Below are positions 35,650-47,247 of a DNA stretch of 64,000 nt, piece after piece. The stretch's first letter is position 1; the number at the start of each line of letters is the position of its first letter. The position numbers and the translations under genes are program-made. The DNA comes from Mytilus californianus. Its lineage: Eukaryota > Mollusca > Bivalvia > Mytilida > Mytilidae. The stretch spans positions 12,263,501-12,327,500 of the forward strand of contig NW_026262690.1 of the NCBI RefSeq assembly GCF_021869535.1, in the 5' to 3' direction. The notes under the pieces are model-generated. The model saw nothing but the letters and a program-made list of their open reading frames with translations. It made no database searches and had not been told where the DNA came from.

Positions 35650-37530
35650 TAAGTTAATGTTAAGAAAGACATTTCTTTGAAGCGATCCACGAAAAGAACA
35701 CGTAAATGATCGGTTACGTACATGGTGGTATTAACATTTCATTAGTTTATTTTTCAACTGTTTTTGTTTTGGTACCAGGACAAGATATATGTTTCAATCA
35801 TGCTTACCAATAAAGTGTTCCAAAATTGACATCCTTCCCCCGAGCTAGCTGCTTCAAAAAGAACCAAAACGCTTCCTCTTACAGGCTTGGAGAATTGAAT
35901 TTGAAAACAAGGAACTGTGGAATGTTAGCAACGGGAAAAATACCCAAGGACTAAAACAGTTTTCGAATACGCTTATGATTATAAGGTTGGTTTATATTTA
36001 TAAATAAAAAGTGAAAACAATTTTAGTAGAGCTGTAAATATGTCACTTTTTAAACATTTTCATATATGGAACTTATATGTTTGATGACCTTTTGAATATA
36101 TAATCAGATGATTCATCCAAATGTAAGCGTTGTTTTGGTAATGTTGCTAGTGATAAGCACCATAAATTCGTTGAAAATCACTAACGACATCAAATGATTA
36201 CATGGATTAGAAATTATTTGCAAAGGAACATTAAACGAGCAGGGTGTACATTAAAGCACCATAAATCTACTCGGGGGCATAAACTTCGAGGATAATGTAG
36301 ACTGTTCATTTTCCAATCATCAAAAAATTCGTACATGACAGTGATTTAGATAAAGTTTTAATGTAAAGCTAGAATTACTGCAAGACGATGCTGCATCTAA
36401 AAGAATACACTGCGAAGTAATTTGGTGCCAAAAATGGGAAATGGGATCACCAGCATTTGAAAAGCTCGGTTTTGATCTAGCTTACAAAGTAATACATGGA
36501 ACCAATAATTTTCTTTTGCAATTGACTATCGACTATCGACAATTCAAGATCCTATAATGCAATTGCAAGAAAAAATATCGATAGATTGTTTTCGGTTGCA
36601 AGAAAATCTTCTACGGCTTTTAGCTACGAGTTTTTATAGCATTCAGCCTTCAATTTTGGGACTAACTTTACGGCCTATAAATTAAGGAACACTTTGCAAG
36701 AAACATCTTATTCCGATTTAAATTGGTTTTATATTTTTTCCTAAAGTATTAAAAGATTTTTTTTTTACATAAACCATACCTATTTAAAGCTGCAATATCT
36801 CTATAAGTAATTATCTTTTTTCTATATTCACCCTAACAAGTTGCTAAAAAAGTAATTTGGATTGACGTTAAAAGCGGTGCCGATCCTATCCCTAAATAAC
36901 CTTTCAGATATTTAACATAAAAGAAAGGAAAATCACTTCTAAGTTTTTATACATATTTCGAAGATTTTATTTTTACATGAAAAAGACTTGATATAAATGT
37001 GAATATATGGGGTATAATTGGTATGATTTCTAATTAGACATCTGTCTATTAAAGAAGAAAGGACAAAGATGTCACCAACATCTGACGCAACACTTAACAT
37101 AAGATATCCTATTATCCATTAGTTGTAGTTGAGATACAATTTAATGGTGGCAGTTATTTTAATTCTGACAGTTTGGTCAATGTAAAAAGGTAATGTCCCT
37201 TTGTGATTGTAAAACAGTCTTGTATTTTGACATGTTCAAGATAATTTATACATGGATAAATGCAATCTAACATATCAAAATATTTCTACATTCCTAGCTT
37301 TCATTTGTTTATTTTAGAACGTTTAGATGAAGGTCACCGTGAACTAGCGCTTTGGGTTAACTTGATAAAATATTATATTCAATTATTAGCACTGAGTCGA
37401 TAATTCCTCTTGTGCTGTCAGTCCCTGTGAACATATTCAGCTCAGGAGTCAGTGTTTCGGCACTCACATCTCATTTATAATTTTTTTTCTAAAATTTCCC
37501 GTTAAAAAATTTAGAAATTATAAAGAAATT
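35650..37530. other. No gene; one possible LINE RT remnant
   Basis: AT-rich. A 61-codon open stretch at 36375-36557 (+) reads LLQDDAASKRIHC then WCQKWEMGSPAFEKLGF, faintly like the LQDDL..W..KW.M.F segment of LINE reverse transcriptases. Very weak. Confidence 0.3.
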
Positions 37531-37534
37531 TAGG

Positions 37535-37770
37535 GTCCAATTCCTTCAGGCAAAGTTAACTTTAGATGAATTTGGCAGTTTTTAAGCTCCTCTTTGTGTA
37601 TAAGCTCCTGACAATTGTACGAATTTATACATCCCATGCTTTAAAATATTTAAGTGAAAGGGTTCCTGGATTCCTTAAAGCACTTTAAACGGATGCAATT
37701 CAGAAAGTGTTATTTTCGTTATTACGAATGAGCTTCTAAATAGAAGCAGTATAGAGGCAAATTTCAACTA
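37535..37770 (-). repeat. Family E repeat
   Basis: Plus strand shows AACTTTAGATGAATTTGGCA, ACATCCCATGCTTTAAAATA, GGGTTCCTGGATTCC and AAAGCACTTTAAACGGATGC. Confidence 0.55.
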
Positions 37771-38040
37771 GTATTTGTTGCAGATTGTGAACAAAAAAAA
37801 TGAACTGCACATGCATGACTACAAGTGACATGCCCCTAAGAAAGTTATGGAGTCCGTGATTTTGAATGGGTCTATTGCGGCATTCGTGACCGGAAGTTTT
37901 TATTTCCCGCCATTTTTTCGACAGTTATACTAATAATACTGTCCTTTCATAAGACAATCTCAAATACGATTAATACATGAAAACCGATAAATCTTATCGC
38001 GCAATATACCACCCAGTACAGCAGAACATACCAACCAATA

Positions 38041-38161
38041 ACACCCGACTCCTCCAAAAATAACACATAAACAACAAATTGCCTACATCCACTTCAAGTC
38101 GGCTGTTGAAGTGGATGTAGGCAATTTGTTTTTATGTGTTATTTTTGGAGGAGTCGGGTGT
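38041..38161. repeat. Near-perfect 121 bp palindrome (foldback)
   Basis: Left arm 38041-38096 (ACACCCGACTCCTCC...CTACATCCACTTCA) and right arm 38106-38161 (TGAAGTGGATGTAG...GGAGGAGTCGGGTGT) pair over about 55 bases with a single small difference. The loop is about 9-10 bases. A third copy of CTACATCCACTTCA follows at 38164. Confidence 0.95.
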
Positions 38162-38185
38162 TGTCTACATCCACTTCATTTGAAC

Positions 38186-38340
38186 TTGGGTGGATAGCTG
38201 TCTCATTGGCAATCATGCCACATAGATATAAGAAGATGTGGTATGAGTGCCAATGAGACAACCCACCATCCAAGACACAATTTGTAAAAGTAAACCACTA
38301 TAGGTCAAAGTACGGCCTTCAACACGGAACACATATCCTC
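38186..38340. repeat. Two inverted Family A/B ends
   Basis: 38186-38223 (minus-oriented end) and 38235-38340 (plus-oriented B start) face each other around AGATATAAGA. They form a second hairpin next to the 121 bp palindrome; arms CTTGGGTGGATAG...CATGCCACAT and ATGTGGTATGAG...CCATCCAAG. Confidence 0.8.
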
Positions 38341-38864
38341 ATTTTTATAAAGACAATCAAAAATTAACAACACAGATAGTCTTTAAATACAATCTCAGCA
38401 ATACTTCTATATTTACGATAATAATTTGCGTCATACGTATTCTATTCCACTGGCATAATGATGCATCACACCAATTAGATGAGACAAGCATCGATAGGGG
38501 TAATTGCGTATCTTCCTCATTAGCTATAGACCTCCTACATATTTAGACGTCCACTGAGACTAAGAAGAGAAGAATCAAAAAGATTGTAGATATTCAGATA
38601 TAACAGCAGGAACTTTCAATGGGATGCTACGCATACATAGATTATGAATTGCAGTTATCTATTTATTTACTGTAATAACAGCACTATTAAGGCAAACATA
38701 CATTACAAACAAACCCACTTACCAAGTACATAGAATAACTGTTACCGATGTGGACATATAAATTGCAACGCTAATGACTTAACGTCACAGAAAGGCAGAA
38801 AAAATTATAACTTACTTTTGCAATGGTTTTGATTTGTTATATTTGTTCTCCGTGTAGAAATGAA

Positions 38865-39005
38865 AATAACACTTCATGAATGTTTCGAGACCAAAGCGTT
38901 ATTTTTCTAGGTTTTCATTCATCGACAATCCAAAGCCAAATATTTAAAGGTAAAGGATGTATAAGGATGAAAATGTATCAATGGCACATAAAGTCCCTGC
39001 TAACT
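38865..39005 (+). repeat. Family E repeat
   Basis: AACACTTCATGAATGTTTCG, CCAAAGCGTTATTTTTCTAG and TTTAAAGGTAAAGGATGTAT, in family order. Confidence 0.6.
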
Positions 39006-39139
39006 AGGTGATCAGATATAAAGGATTTACGATAAAATTTTCTAAAAAATGAAGAATGTTTCTTTTATGGTAACCAAATACAAATCATACCCTGAAATGA
39101 AATAATGACATCTGATTGGCGTTAGAAAGTATCCCTATA

Positions 39140-39310
39140 ACTTTGTGTATTGCTACCTAAGATCGTGAACACATTTCGCTAGCGAGTTGAGAGACCGACA
39201 CACCATATCGTCAATCAATTCGTGATGTCGACCGTGAAACTAATGTTGTGTCGCATTTAGTCCTTCTTCTAGATTTGTTGGAACAGTTTTTGTGTAAAGG
39301 GCACATCCCT
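39140..39310 (-). mobile_element. Retroelement RT-tail fragment
   Basis: Plus strand GCTAGCGAGTTGAGAGACC, ACACCATATCGTCAATCAAT, TCGTGATGTCGACCGTG and TTTTTGTGTAAAGGGCACAT are the reverse of the segment seen at 13411-13540 and 29090-29215. Confidence 0.5.
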
Positions 39311-40250
39311 GCTCATGAATTCGGAATAGTGTGAACATGCACAAGCGTAACATATTAACTGAGATATTTAAACGCCATATGATGGACCAGGGAATATTAT
39401 ACTACTGAGGAATGGTTGTCACTGAATCTAGTCTACAATGTTCATATGTGTCAATATCAAGGAAAGATCATGATTTGAAGCAGACCTTCTACTATCGAAA
39501 GTACTCTTCATCTTAAGTTCACTTGGTTTTTGGATATTATCTTTCGAGCTAAACATCAGATCTTTGGGAAGATCCCTATTGGCTTTTAGTGATTATGTCC
39601 AAAGTCAAAGTCACAGTAGCAATTGATAGACTGAAAAGAAAATATTTTAATTTCCAGGTGATATCTCTAACTGCATATGCTAGACCGTCACCCAACATTG
39701 CTAGAAAATTAAGTACCCTTGGAAAGAACAAACTTATGGTCAAAATTCCATGTCACATGTGTATGAATAGACTGCAATTCAGGGCAAATATTCATAAATC
39801 ACTTCTTTGATGGATGATTTGCTCTTGTTAGATGTTAAATACCACATTTCATTTTGAGTTTACTAGGTAAAAGGTAAAGGTCACAAGCAATTTATCGACT
39901 GAAATTTGTTCATTTCTTCGTATAATATCTGTAAGCAATAACCATAACCATTGAAAATTATTATAATACATAAACGTGTCAGCAGAATTTACAACCTTAT
40001 TCACCAAAACTAAGAAAAGTACACGAGAAGTCCATAGAGATACTAACGTGTTGTTTACTTATGGTGTACAGTTTTAACAGTTATGGGGTATTTATTCTTA
40101 AGATAATTTCTCTTGTGCATACTACTTCATTTTTTTTGGATGTTAATCGAATTGATGTATGCAGTCAATCCAAACTATTTGTCTTAATCATCTATAATTT
40201 CCTACCTTTAATGGTTACATTTCAATAGAGTTATGATTTATGAATTTGTA
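39310..40250. other. No recognisable gene
   Basis: The open frame at 39589-39810 (73 codons) has no recognised similarity or splice context. Confidence 0.5.
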
Positions 40251-40251
40251 T

Positions 40252-40464
40252 ATGTTGGTAGATATAAGAAGATGTGGTATGAGTGCCAATGAGACAACTC
40301 TCCATCCAAGTCAAAATTTATAAAAGTAAACCATTATAGGTCACAGTACGGTCTTCAACACGGAGCCTTGGCTCACACCGAACAGTAAGCTATAAAGGGC
40401 CCCAAAAATTACTAGTGTAAAACCATTCAAACGGGAAAACCAACGGTATAATCTATATAAAAAA
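40252..40464 (+). repeat. Family B repeat, left part
   Basis: GATATAAGAAGATGTGGTAT through AATCTATATAAAAAA. Nearly identical to the reverse complement of 43607-43815. It is split by the 885 bp insertion and resumes at 41350. Confidence 0.9.
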
Positions 40465-41261
40465 TTCGTAAGGGTTCTGCGGAACCCAGTGTCTCGCCTA
40501 CTTTTGCTGTTAATCACAGGCTCAACAAAATTGAGGAAAAAAATTAATAAAAATATTCCTCTCTATACTATCTTTTGATTGTAAGTAGCTTCTGTCCAAG
40601 TTTGGTAACAATCCAGGATAGTTTATGAATCTAATAAATGTTTTAAAAACTTAAACTGCAGACTGTTATGTAATGTTAACTGGAAGAAAAACTAAGTCCA
40701 TTTATAAGTAAAATACGGAAAAAATGGAACAAAATTTTAACAAAATTTCCTTTTAGATACTAGCTCTTAATCATAAACAAGCTTCTGTCCAAGTTTGGTA
40801 CAAATCCAGGATAGTTTAAGAAAGTTGTTAAAATTTTAAAAACTTTAACCACAGAGTGAATGTAATGTTAACTGGCAGAAAAACTAAGTCCATTTATAAG
40901 TAAAATACGGAAAAAATAGATTATTTTATTTTTTAAATTTACTTCTGGATACTATCTTATGATCATAAACAAGCTTCTTTCCAAGTTTGGTACAAATCCA
41001 GGATAGTTTAAGAAAGTTATTAAAATTTCAAAAACTTTAACCACAGAGTGAATGTAATGTTTCCTGGCAGAAAAACTAAGTCCATTTATAAGTAAAATAC
41101 GGAAAAAATGGGATTTTTTTTTTACAAAATTTACTTTTGAATATTATCTTATGATCATAAACAAGCTTCTGTCCAAGTTTGGTAGAAATCCAGAATAGTT
41201 TAAGAAAGTTATTAAAATTTCAAAAACTTTAACCACAGAGTGAATATTTGTGGACGCCGCC

Positions 41262-41292
<31 letters not shown>

Positions 41293-41349
41293 CCGACGGA
41301 ATGTAGGATCGCTATGTCTCGCTTTTTCGACAAAAGTCGAAGGCTCGAC
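40465..41349 (+). mobile_element. 885 bp insertion in Family B, non-autonomous, unclassified
   Basis: Starts TTCGTAAGGGTTCTGCGGAA and ends GTCGAAGGCTCGAC, between flanks that are continuous in the empty copy at 43470-43815. Flanking A5 runs fit a 5 bp duplication (AAAAA at 40460-40464 and 41350-41354). GGGTTC/GAACCC (40472-40487) and TTCGAC/GTCGAA (41326-41341) form hairpins near both ends. The interior has four diverged units of about 190 bp (TCCAAGTTTGGTACAAATCC, AACTAAGTCCATTTATAAGT) and a GAC-rich microsatellite at 41255-41300. There is no coding capacity; an arginine-rich minus frame is just the microsatellite. Confidence 0.8.
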
Positions 41350-41540
41350 AAAAACGAGAAACGAGAAACACTTATGAACCACATCAACAAACGACAACTA
41401 CTGAACATCAGATTCCTGACTTAGGACAGGTGCAAACAAATGCAGCGGGTTTAAACGTTTTAATGGTACCAAACCTTCACCCTTTTTCTGAAACATTAGT
41501 GTAACATCACAACATATATTTCTATTTCTTGATAAATGAT
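41350..41540 (+). repeat. Family B repeat, right part
   Basis: ACGAGAAACGAGAAACACTT, AACATCAGATTCCTGACTTA and GCAGCGGGTTTAAACG, continuing the copy begun at 40252. Confidence 0.9.
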
Positions 41541-42970
41541 TTCTATGAAACATTATTTGTATATCTGAACATGTCCTCATATACACATCAGACTTGACTT
41601 AACTCCAAATTGAACAATTGGAAAATTACATGCCCCATATCGATATTTAGTTCAGTCACAACTGGACTTTACTTAAAGTAATCCATATCTTAAACAGCTT
41701 GTAAAATTCCTTCAAAACCTATATTAGAAAATATTACGATTTTCGGGTTTTCACTGCCAATCCACCACCAAGATACAGGCTCCTAAGTAAGCTATTGAGT
41801 AGATTTAAGATTAATATGAAAAAGCATACGCTAATATATATACATTACGTGTCCACTTTCATTGTAAAATCTAAACACATTTTGCATCTGATATACAACG
41901 TTAAAAACATGGAATTTCTTGTCATATGCTTACACAGACAAAATGCACATCAATGTTATTTTTTATAGCTCACGTTGTCAAATGAATATGTTTTTATTGG
42001 CTTTCATTTGTTACGATTAAAATGTTACTGATATATGACTTTATAAATCATTTAAAATTAAGGAATTTATATCCCTCATGCATTGCTCTGATTTCTTGTC
42101 AGGGGTGACCTTTACTTTTGAACTCTGAAATATCTTGGTCTCGGTCATCACTGAACATACTTAGATTGTCGAATAGCACATCGTGTGTAGTAAAATTGTT
42201 ACGGTTAACGTTATTGATAATTAAATCATTTCTATATTAAGATTTAGTACTTGCAAACACAAAAGGCTCTGTTTGTTTGAAAAACTTTGGCTGTTAAAAT
42301 AGTGTAAATTATTAATAGTTTGGGTTAATATTCAACTTCTAAATACTGCGACCTTTTATCGGCATAAAATGTTTAGAAAGATGTCGGATAGAGAGATTTA
42401 AATACTGGTTAAATATCTTTATGCATCTCAATGTCTAATAAATAATTCATCAAATAGGAAATTATGCCAGTATTATGATGTCTAAAATATTTGAGTTAAA
42501 GATAAATTGAGATGATTTGTTATTGAAAGGAGCTTCTTGTAGTTATTTCAGCTAAATGACATCTTTCTCAACTGTTGTCTCAGGGGATATAAAACAATAA
42601 GAGAATCAATAAGATGAACATCTTTACAACGTCCAGGACATGGGAAAATGACAAATGATAAATTCACATGGATTGCCGCGGAACTGTAGAAGAGACTGAT
42701 AAGGAGAGATTCGAAAGCACCAACGGGACTCTGGTACATTACAACTCGAAAAATACCGTAGACAAAACATGACATGGACAAATTGATAAAAATCAACAGA
42801 CCATCCATATTGACAATAGACAACTCTAAAAAGGTGTAGACCAGCCAGAGGTTTATTTAAAGACTGATAATCATATCGCTTGTTAAACCAAGTATATACT
42901 GTAAAGAATGGTAAATCCTTTGTATTGGCCCTTTAATCATCCGGTATTGATTCAGATCGTGTGACCGAAC
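41541..42970. other. No recognisable gene
   Basis: AT-rich. Minus-strand open frames at 42548-42823 and 42857-43045 have no recognised similarity; the second overlaps a family C repeat. Confidence 0.45.
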
Positions 42971-42976
42971 TGGATA

Positions 42977-43255
42977 TATTATAAAATTGAGAATGGAAAT
43001 GGGGAATATGTCAAAGAGACAACAACCCGACCAAAGAGCAGACAACAGCCGAAGGCCACCAATGGGTCTTCAACACAGCGAGAAAATCCCGCACCCGGCG
43101 GATGTCCTCAGCTGGCCCCTAAATAAAATTGTGTACTAGTTCAGTGAAAATGGACGTCACATAAAACCCCAAAACATATAAATGAACTAAAATTAAAAAA
43201 CATACAAGACCAACAAAGGCCAGAGGCTCCTGACTTGGGACAGGCGCAAAAGATA
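42977..43255 (+). repeat. Family C repeat
   Basis: TTATAAAATTGAGAATGGAA, CAAAGAGACAACAACCCGAC, CAATGGGTCTTCAACACAGC, CCTCAGCTGGCCCCTAAATA, then GAGGCTCCTGACTTGGGACA. It ends against a family A copy. Confidence 0.9.
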
Positions 43256-43261
43256 TAATCA

Positions 43262-43469
43262 TTTAATGTTGTTGAGACAACTCTCCACCAAAAGATTAGA
43301 TGACGTAGAAGTTAACAACTATAGGTCACCGTACAACCTTCAACAATGAATAAACCCATGCCGCATAGTAAGCTATAAACGCCCCAAAATGACAAATGTA
43401 AAACAATTCAAACGAGAAAACTAACTGCCTGACTTATGTACAAAACAATAAACGAAAAACAGATATGAT
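43262..43469 (+). repeat. Family A repeat, left part
   Basis: GAGACAACTCTCCACCAAAA through AACGAAAAACAGATATGAT. Interrupted at 43469 by a family B insertion and resumes at 43816. Confidence 0.85.
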
Positions 43470-43815
43470 TGTGTCAGAAGAAGGGTGAAGGTTTGGTACC
43501 ATTAAAACGTTTAAACCCGCTGCATTTGTTTGCACCTGTCCTAAGTCAGGAATCTGATGTTCAGTAGTTGTAGTTTGTTGATGTGGTTCATAAGTGTTTC
43601 TCGTTTCTCGTTTTTTATATAGATTAGACCGTTGGTTTTCCCGTTTGAATGGTTTTACACTAGTAATTTTTTGGGGCCCTTTATAGCTTACTGTTCGGTG
43701 TGAGCCAAGGCTCCGTGTTGAAGACCGTACTGTGACCTATAATGGTTTACTTTTATAAATTTTGACTTGGATGGAGAGTTGTCTCATTGGCACTCATACC
43801 ACATCTTCTTATATC
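43470..43815 (-). mobile_element. Family B element inserted into Family A, 346 bp
   Basis: Reverse-oriented B copy, from the GGTGAAGGTTTGGTACCATT tail to the CATCTTCTTATATC start. TATGAT occurs at 43464-43469 and again at 43816-43821, and removing the insert restores the family A sequence (AGATATGATATACAG), so TATGAT is a 6 bp target-site duplication. It is the empty-site counterpart of 40252-41540. Confidence 0.88.
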
Positions 43816-43930
43816 TATGATATACAGTAACAAACGACAACCACTAAATTTCAGGCTCCTTACTTGGGACAGGTCCATACAGAATGTGGCGGGGTTATAC
43901 ATGGTCGAAGGCACCAAGCCGATTTTGTTC
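43816..43930 (+). repeat. Family A repeat, right part
   Basis: TATGATATACAGTAACAAAC, TTTCAGGCTCCTTACTTGGG and CATACAGAATGTGGCGGGGT continue the copy begun at 43262. Confidence 0.85.
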
Positions 43931-44275
43931 TTGAATAAGCTAAGTATCCTATGACCATGATAATATGGTCGGTACATTTTATTCTTATCTGTGAACTTGA
44001 CTAATTTTCTGCCGTTGGTATGTTTCTATGTGTCAAATGGTTAACGGATATGCTCCTTCTGTCTTCATGGCTTAATTTCACATTTCTTTTCACCGCTTTG
44101 AAAGTTGTGTGTAGCGGATTATCTTTGCTAACGGATCGGTTTCGTCCAACCTATCAACTGTTCTATTTACTTATCATGCGTGTTAAATGGTACTGTTGTT
44201 TGGTTTTTTTTTTTTTACTATTATCTTGATTTTATAAAAATTTTAAAATGTGGCTATCCACAAGAAACCAAAATG

Positions 44276-44349
44276 ACGTACATATAGATTTAAACCATAA
44301 TCCACTGTACCGCGTACATATAGATTTAAACCATAATCCACTGTACCGT
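44276..44349 (+). repeat. 36 bp tandem duplication
   Basis: GTACATATAGATTTAAACCA and TAATCCACTGTACCG occur twice back to back. Confidence 0.95.
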
Positions 44350-44734
44350 ATCGCCTTCAACAATGATTGATTGCATTACATACGACTCCATAATTTTGAT
44401 TAGCCGAGGCATTTCAAATGTTATATCTTATTTCAGTATATAATGCAGTATATATAACTGAACCTGCTCTCCGTGACAACGTTGAAACAATGAATAGAAA
44501 AATATAACGAAGGGATTGATTGAAAATGTGAGTTCATGGTGGTAGCACAGAAATGTAATTACAAGAGTTGAATGCGTCTTGATGTAATTTAATAAGTGTT
44601 GTAAAAGCGTTGAACGTTCGCATATTTTGGGTCTATACAAAAGTGCTTCGGTAAACGCATTAAGATTCTCACTGAAATTACAAAGGAAGCATTTGAAGCT
44701 TACGTAATAAATAAATAATAATAAATAGTGATAA

Positions 44735-45235
44735 ATAGAGGAGGGACGAAAGATACCAGAGGGACAGTCAAACTCATAGATCGAAAACAAACTGACAACG
44801 CCATGGCAAAAAATAAAAAGACAAACAGACAAATAATAGTACAGATGACACAACATAGAAAACTAAAGACTAAGCAACACGAACCCCACCAAAAACTGGG
44901 GGTGATCTCAGGTGCTCCGGAAGGGTAAGCAGATCCTGCTCCACATGTGGCACCCGTCGTGTTGCTTATGTTATTACAAATCCGGTAAATAGTCTAATTC
45001 GGTAAGTCAAATTCGTGAAAAGGGAAGGGTATTGTAGTTACGACATAAGGAACATATCCGATATCATCTGTGAAACGGTTATTCCATAACGGTCAACCAA
45101 CTCGTGATGGCGTCCGTAAAATTTACGAAGGGATGATTTCAACTTCACCATTTGGAACTCTTGGCTTAATAGCTTCTTTGTGAGCAGCAATCCTCTATCA
45201 AGGAAATCATGATAGGAAACACAATCCCGGGAGTG
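44735..45235 (-). mobile_element. Reverse-transcriptase retroelement, C-terminal and 3' fragment
   Basis: Minus frame 45240-45038 reads SRDCVSYHDFLDRGLLLTKK, LLSQEFQMVKLKSSLRKFYG and RHHELVDRYGITVSQMISDM, an uninterrupted end of the RT protein, stronger than the copy at 33060. The downstream non-coding tail (plus strand CGAACCCCACCAAAAACTGG, TCTCAGGTGCTCCGGAAGGG, CCACATGTGGCACCCGTCGT) extends to 44735. The element is truncated on its 5' side where the 125 bp palindrome begins. Confidence 0.7.
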
Positions 45236-45239
45236 GAAT

Positions 45240-45364
45240 TGATATGGCTTTTTCAATATCACATCCGTATCTACCCGAGACACCAATATAATCCCAAGAG
45301 CTCTGCTCGAGGGATTATATTGGTTTAGGGTTGATACGGTGTGTGATATTGAAAAAGCCATATC
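45240..45364. repeat. 125 bp palindromic element
   Basis: Arms 45240-45295 (TGATATGGCTTTTTCAATAT...CCAATATAATCCC) and 45311-45364 (GGGATTATATTGG...ATTGAAAAAGCCATATCA) are inverted repeats with a few mismatches. The loop AAGAGCTCTGCTCGA is itself partly palindromic. Confidence 0.92.
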
Positions 45365-45397
45365 ATATACACTTTATTATATACCTCAAGTAGATGT

Positions 45398-45535
45398 TTT
45401 TTATGTGATATGACGTCATACAGATTAGGGGTTTGATAAAGCCTTTGCAACAGGGACTGACATCAATGACGTGACGTCATACAGATTAAAGGTGTGATAA
45501 AGCCTTTGCAACCGGGACTGATATCGATATCATCA
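45398..45535 (+). repeat. About 70 bp tandem duplication with TGACGTCA
   Basis: TGACGTCATACAGATTA, GTnTGATAAAGCCTTTGCAA and GGGACTGAnATC occur twice (45409 and 45471 for the first word). TGACGTCA is a full CRE-like palindrome. Confidence 0.85.
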
Positions 45536-45829
45536 CGGATAGCTGATACAGCACGATTGTCGATGACCGTATTACATATACAATGTATCTGTATTTACTA
45601 ATAAGTATATAATAAAAAGTGTTAGATAGATCAACTTGCTGTATACAATTCGGAAATTTAGTATCGAGACTTGTCACTCATTTCAGATGTCTTTATTATT
45701 TTTACAAAAAAATGATGTGCGATTTAACTTTTTTAAAACATTTTATGCATACAATAGAAAAACAATTAATTGTGGTAGAATAGAAATGAAAATTGATATA
45801 ATATAGAGAATTGAACCCACGCAATATTT

Positions 45830-46030
45830 TGTGTGTTTATCCTATAGAAACGAACTGTCGCCATGTCTCACGAACTTGCTATTTTCTGCACAGTTGATAC
45901 GATATCAATGAGCTTGCGTTTCTTATCAGAACGTTTTGGTAACAAAAGGATTTTAACGAATGGGTTTTATTGTTGAAGCAATATATTCGAAAATTTTCGG
46001 ACACTATTATGAGTTGGTCGAACATTTGTT
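45830..46030 (+). mobile_element. Retroelement RT fragment, strongly decayed
   Basis: GAACTTGCTATTTTCTGCAC, AGTTGATACGATATCAATGA and TTATGAGTTGGTCGAACATT follow the order of the 33800-33960 region. Confidence 0.4.
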
Positions 46031-47245
46031 TAAATCAAAATTACAACATGAACATTCACTAGTAAATTAATGTTAGTCTTAAACGGTCATTTTACCTTAT
46101 ATCTGAAAAGTGTGAAAGATGTTAAGTCTTGTTTTTTTTCAGATATTGTTTGGTTGTAAATTCAGTAGCTTTTTAGACAAGTCAGTATGTTGTTTTTTTT
46201 TTGTACAGGTAAAATACAACTACTGAACAGTCTGAAAATATACTGGACAGATCTTAATTGACTGCAAGAAAATTGTGTGAACAGAACAAAATTTACCGCT
46301 GACGATAATTTAGCAGACAAACTGAACATAACTTCAAAATATTTTGTTTAGTCATTTATCTGGACACCTGCGTTCTGTCCTGTTTTGTTTAGGCTCAAGT
46401 TTCTTGATCTTTCGTTTTCTATGTATTGTTTTATGAACTGATGTTTGCGTTTTGGTCATAATAGTTCATCTCTTTTGATAACTTCCTATATTTTTTACTT
46501 CTTATTTGTATATGATTTTCTGAATAGTTCTAGAATAATTCCTATAATCTGTTGCAAGAAAAGCTTTTAGCCTAGGTATTGTACACTATATTAGAACCCT
46601 GTCAGACGCTACCTTAACATTAATGGTATTTCCCGTCTTAATTGTGTCTACTATTATTGAATTTCCTAATTTGTCCGACAGTAATTGACACTGATGCTCT
46701 AAGGGAAGTAGAAGTCACGAAGATTGTCTGTGTTATAACTTTCTCATAAAATATACATGTACTTTCCAGTGCAAATTAAATGACTTCAAATAACTAAACA
46801 CTTTTTCAGGACATTCAAAAAAAGTCTTCAGATTGTTGATACTGTTTTAACATATGATGCAATAAATCCCAGTAATAAGGTGACATTATGTAAAGAGATC
46901 CAATATCAACTTTTTTTAAGTCATTACATGTTTCTGTGGTTCCTATGAAAGGAGCAAAATCTGTTAATTTTATCAATATATTCTATATATATATATATTT
47001 GAATTTCAATGCGGATACACACCATGCCAGTTTGATCTTTTTTTTGGTTATAAAGCATAGTACTATTTCCTCAGGTCATCTTTTATCACTCCTATACGTG
47101 TAAAGCATCATGGTGTTTCAAAGGCACGACTATAAATTAGGGTCAGTCATTACATATATTTTATGATTAAGTAGATGTGTTTTAGTTAAAGAGGAGAAAA
47201 ATGTTTACTTATCAACCAAGACTAATTAAAGTCTTTTGTCTGTTC
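46031..47245. other. No recognisable gene
   Basis: AT-rich with a short TA microsatellite near 46986. Confidence 0.5.
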
Positions 47246-47247
47246 TT

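Noticed and set aside
41212-41397. Arginine-rich open frame
   Set aside because: Translation of the GAC microsatellite inside the 885 bp insertion.
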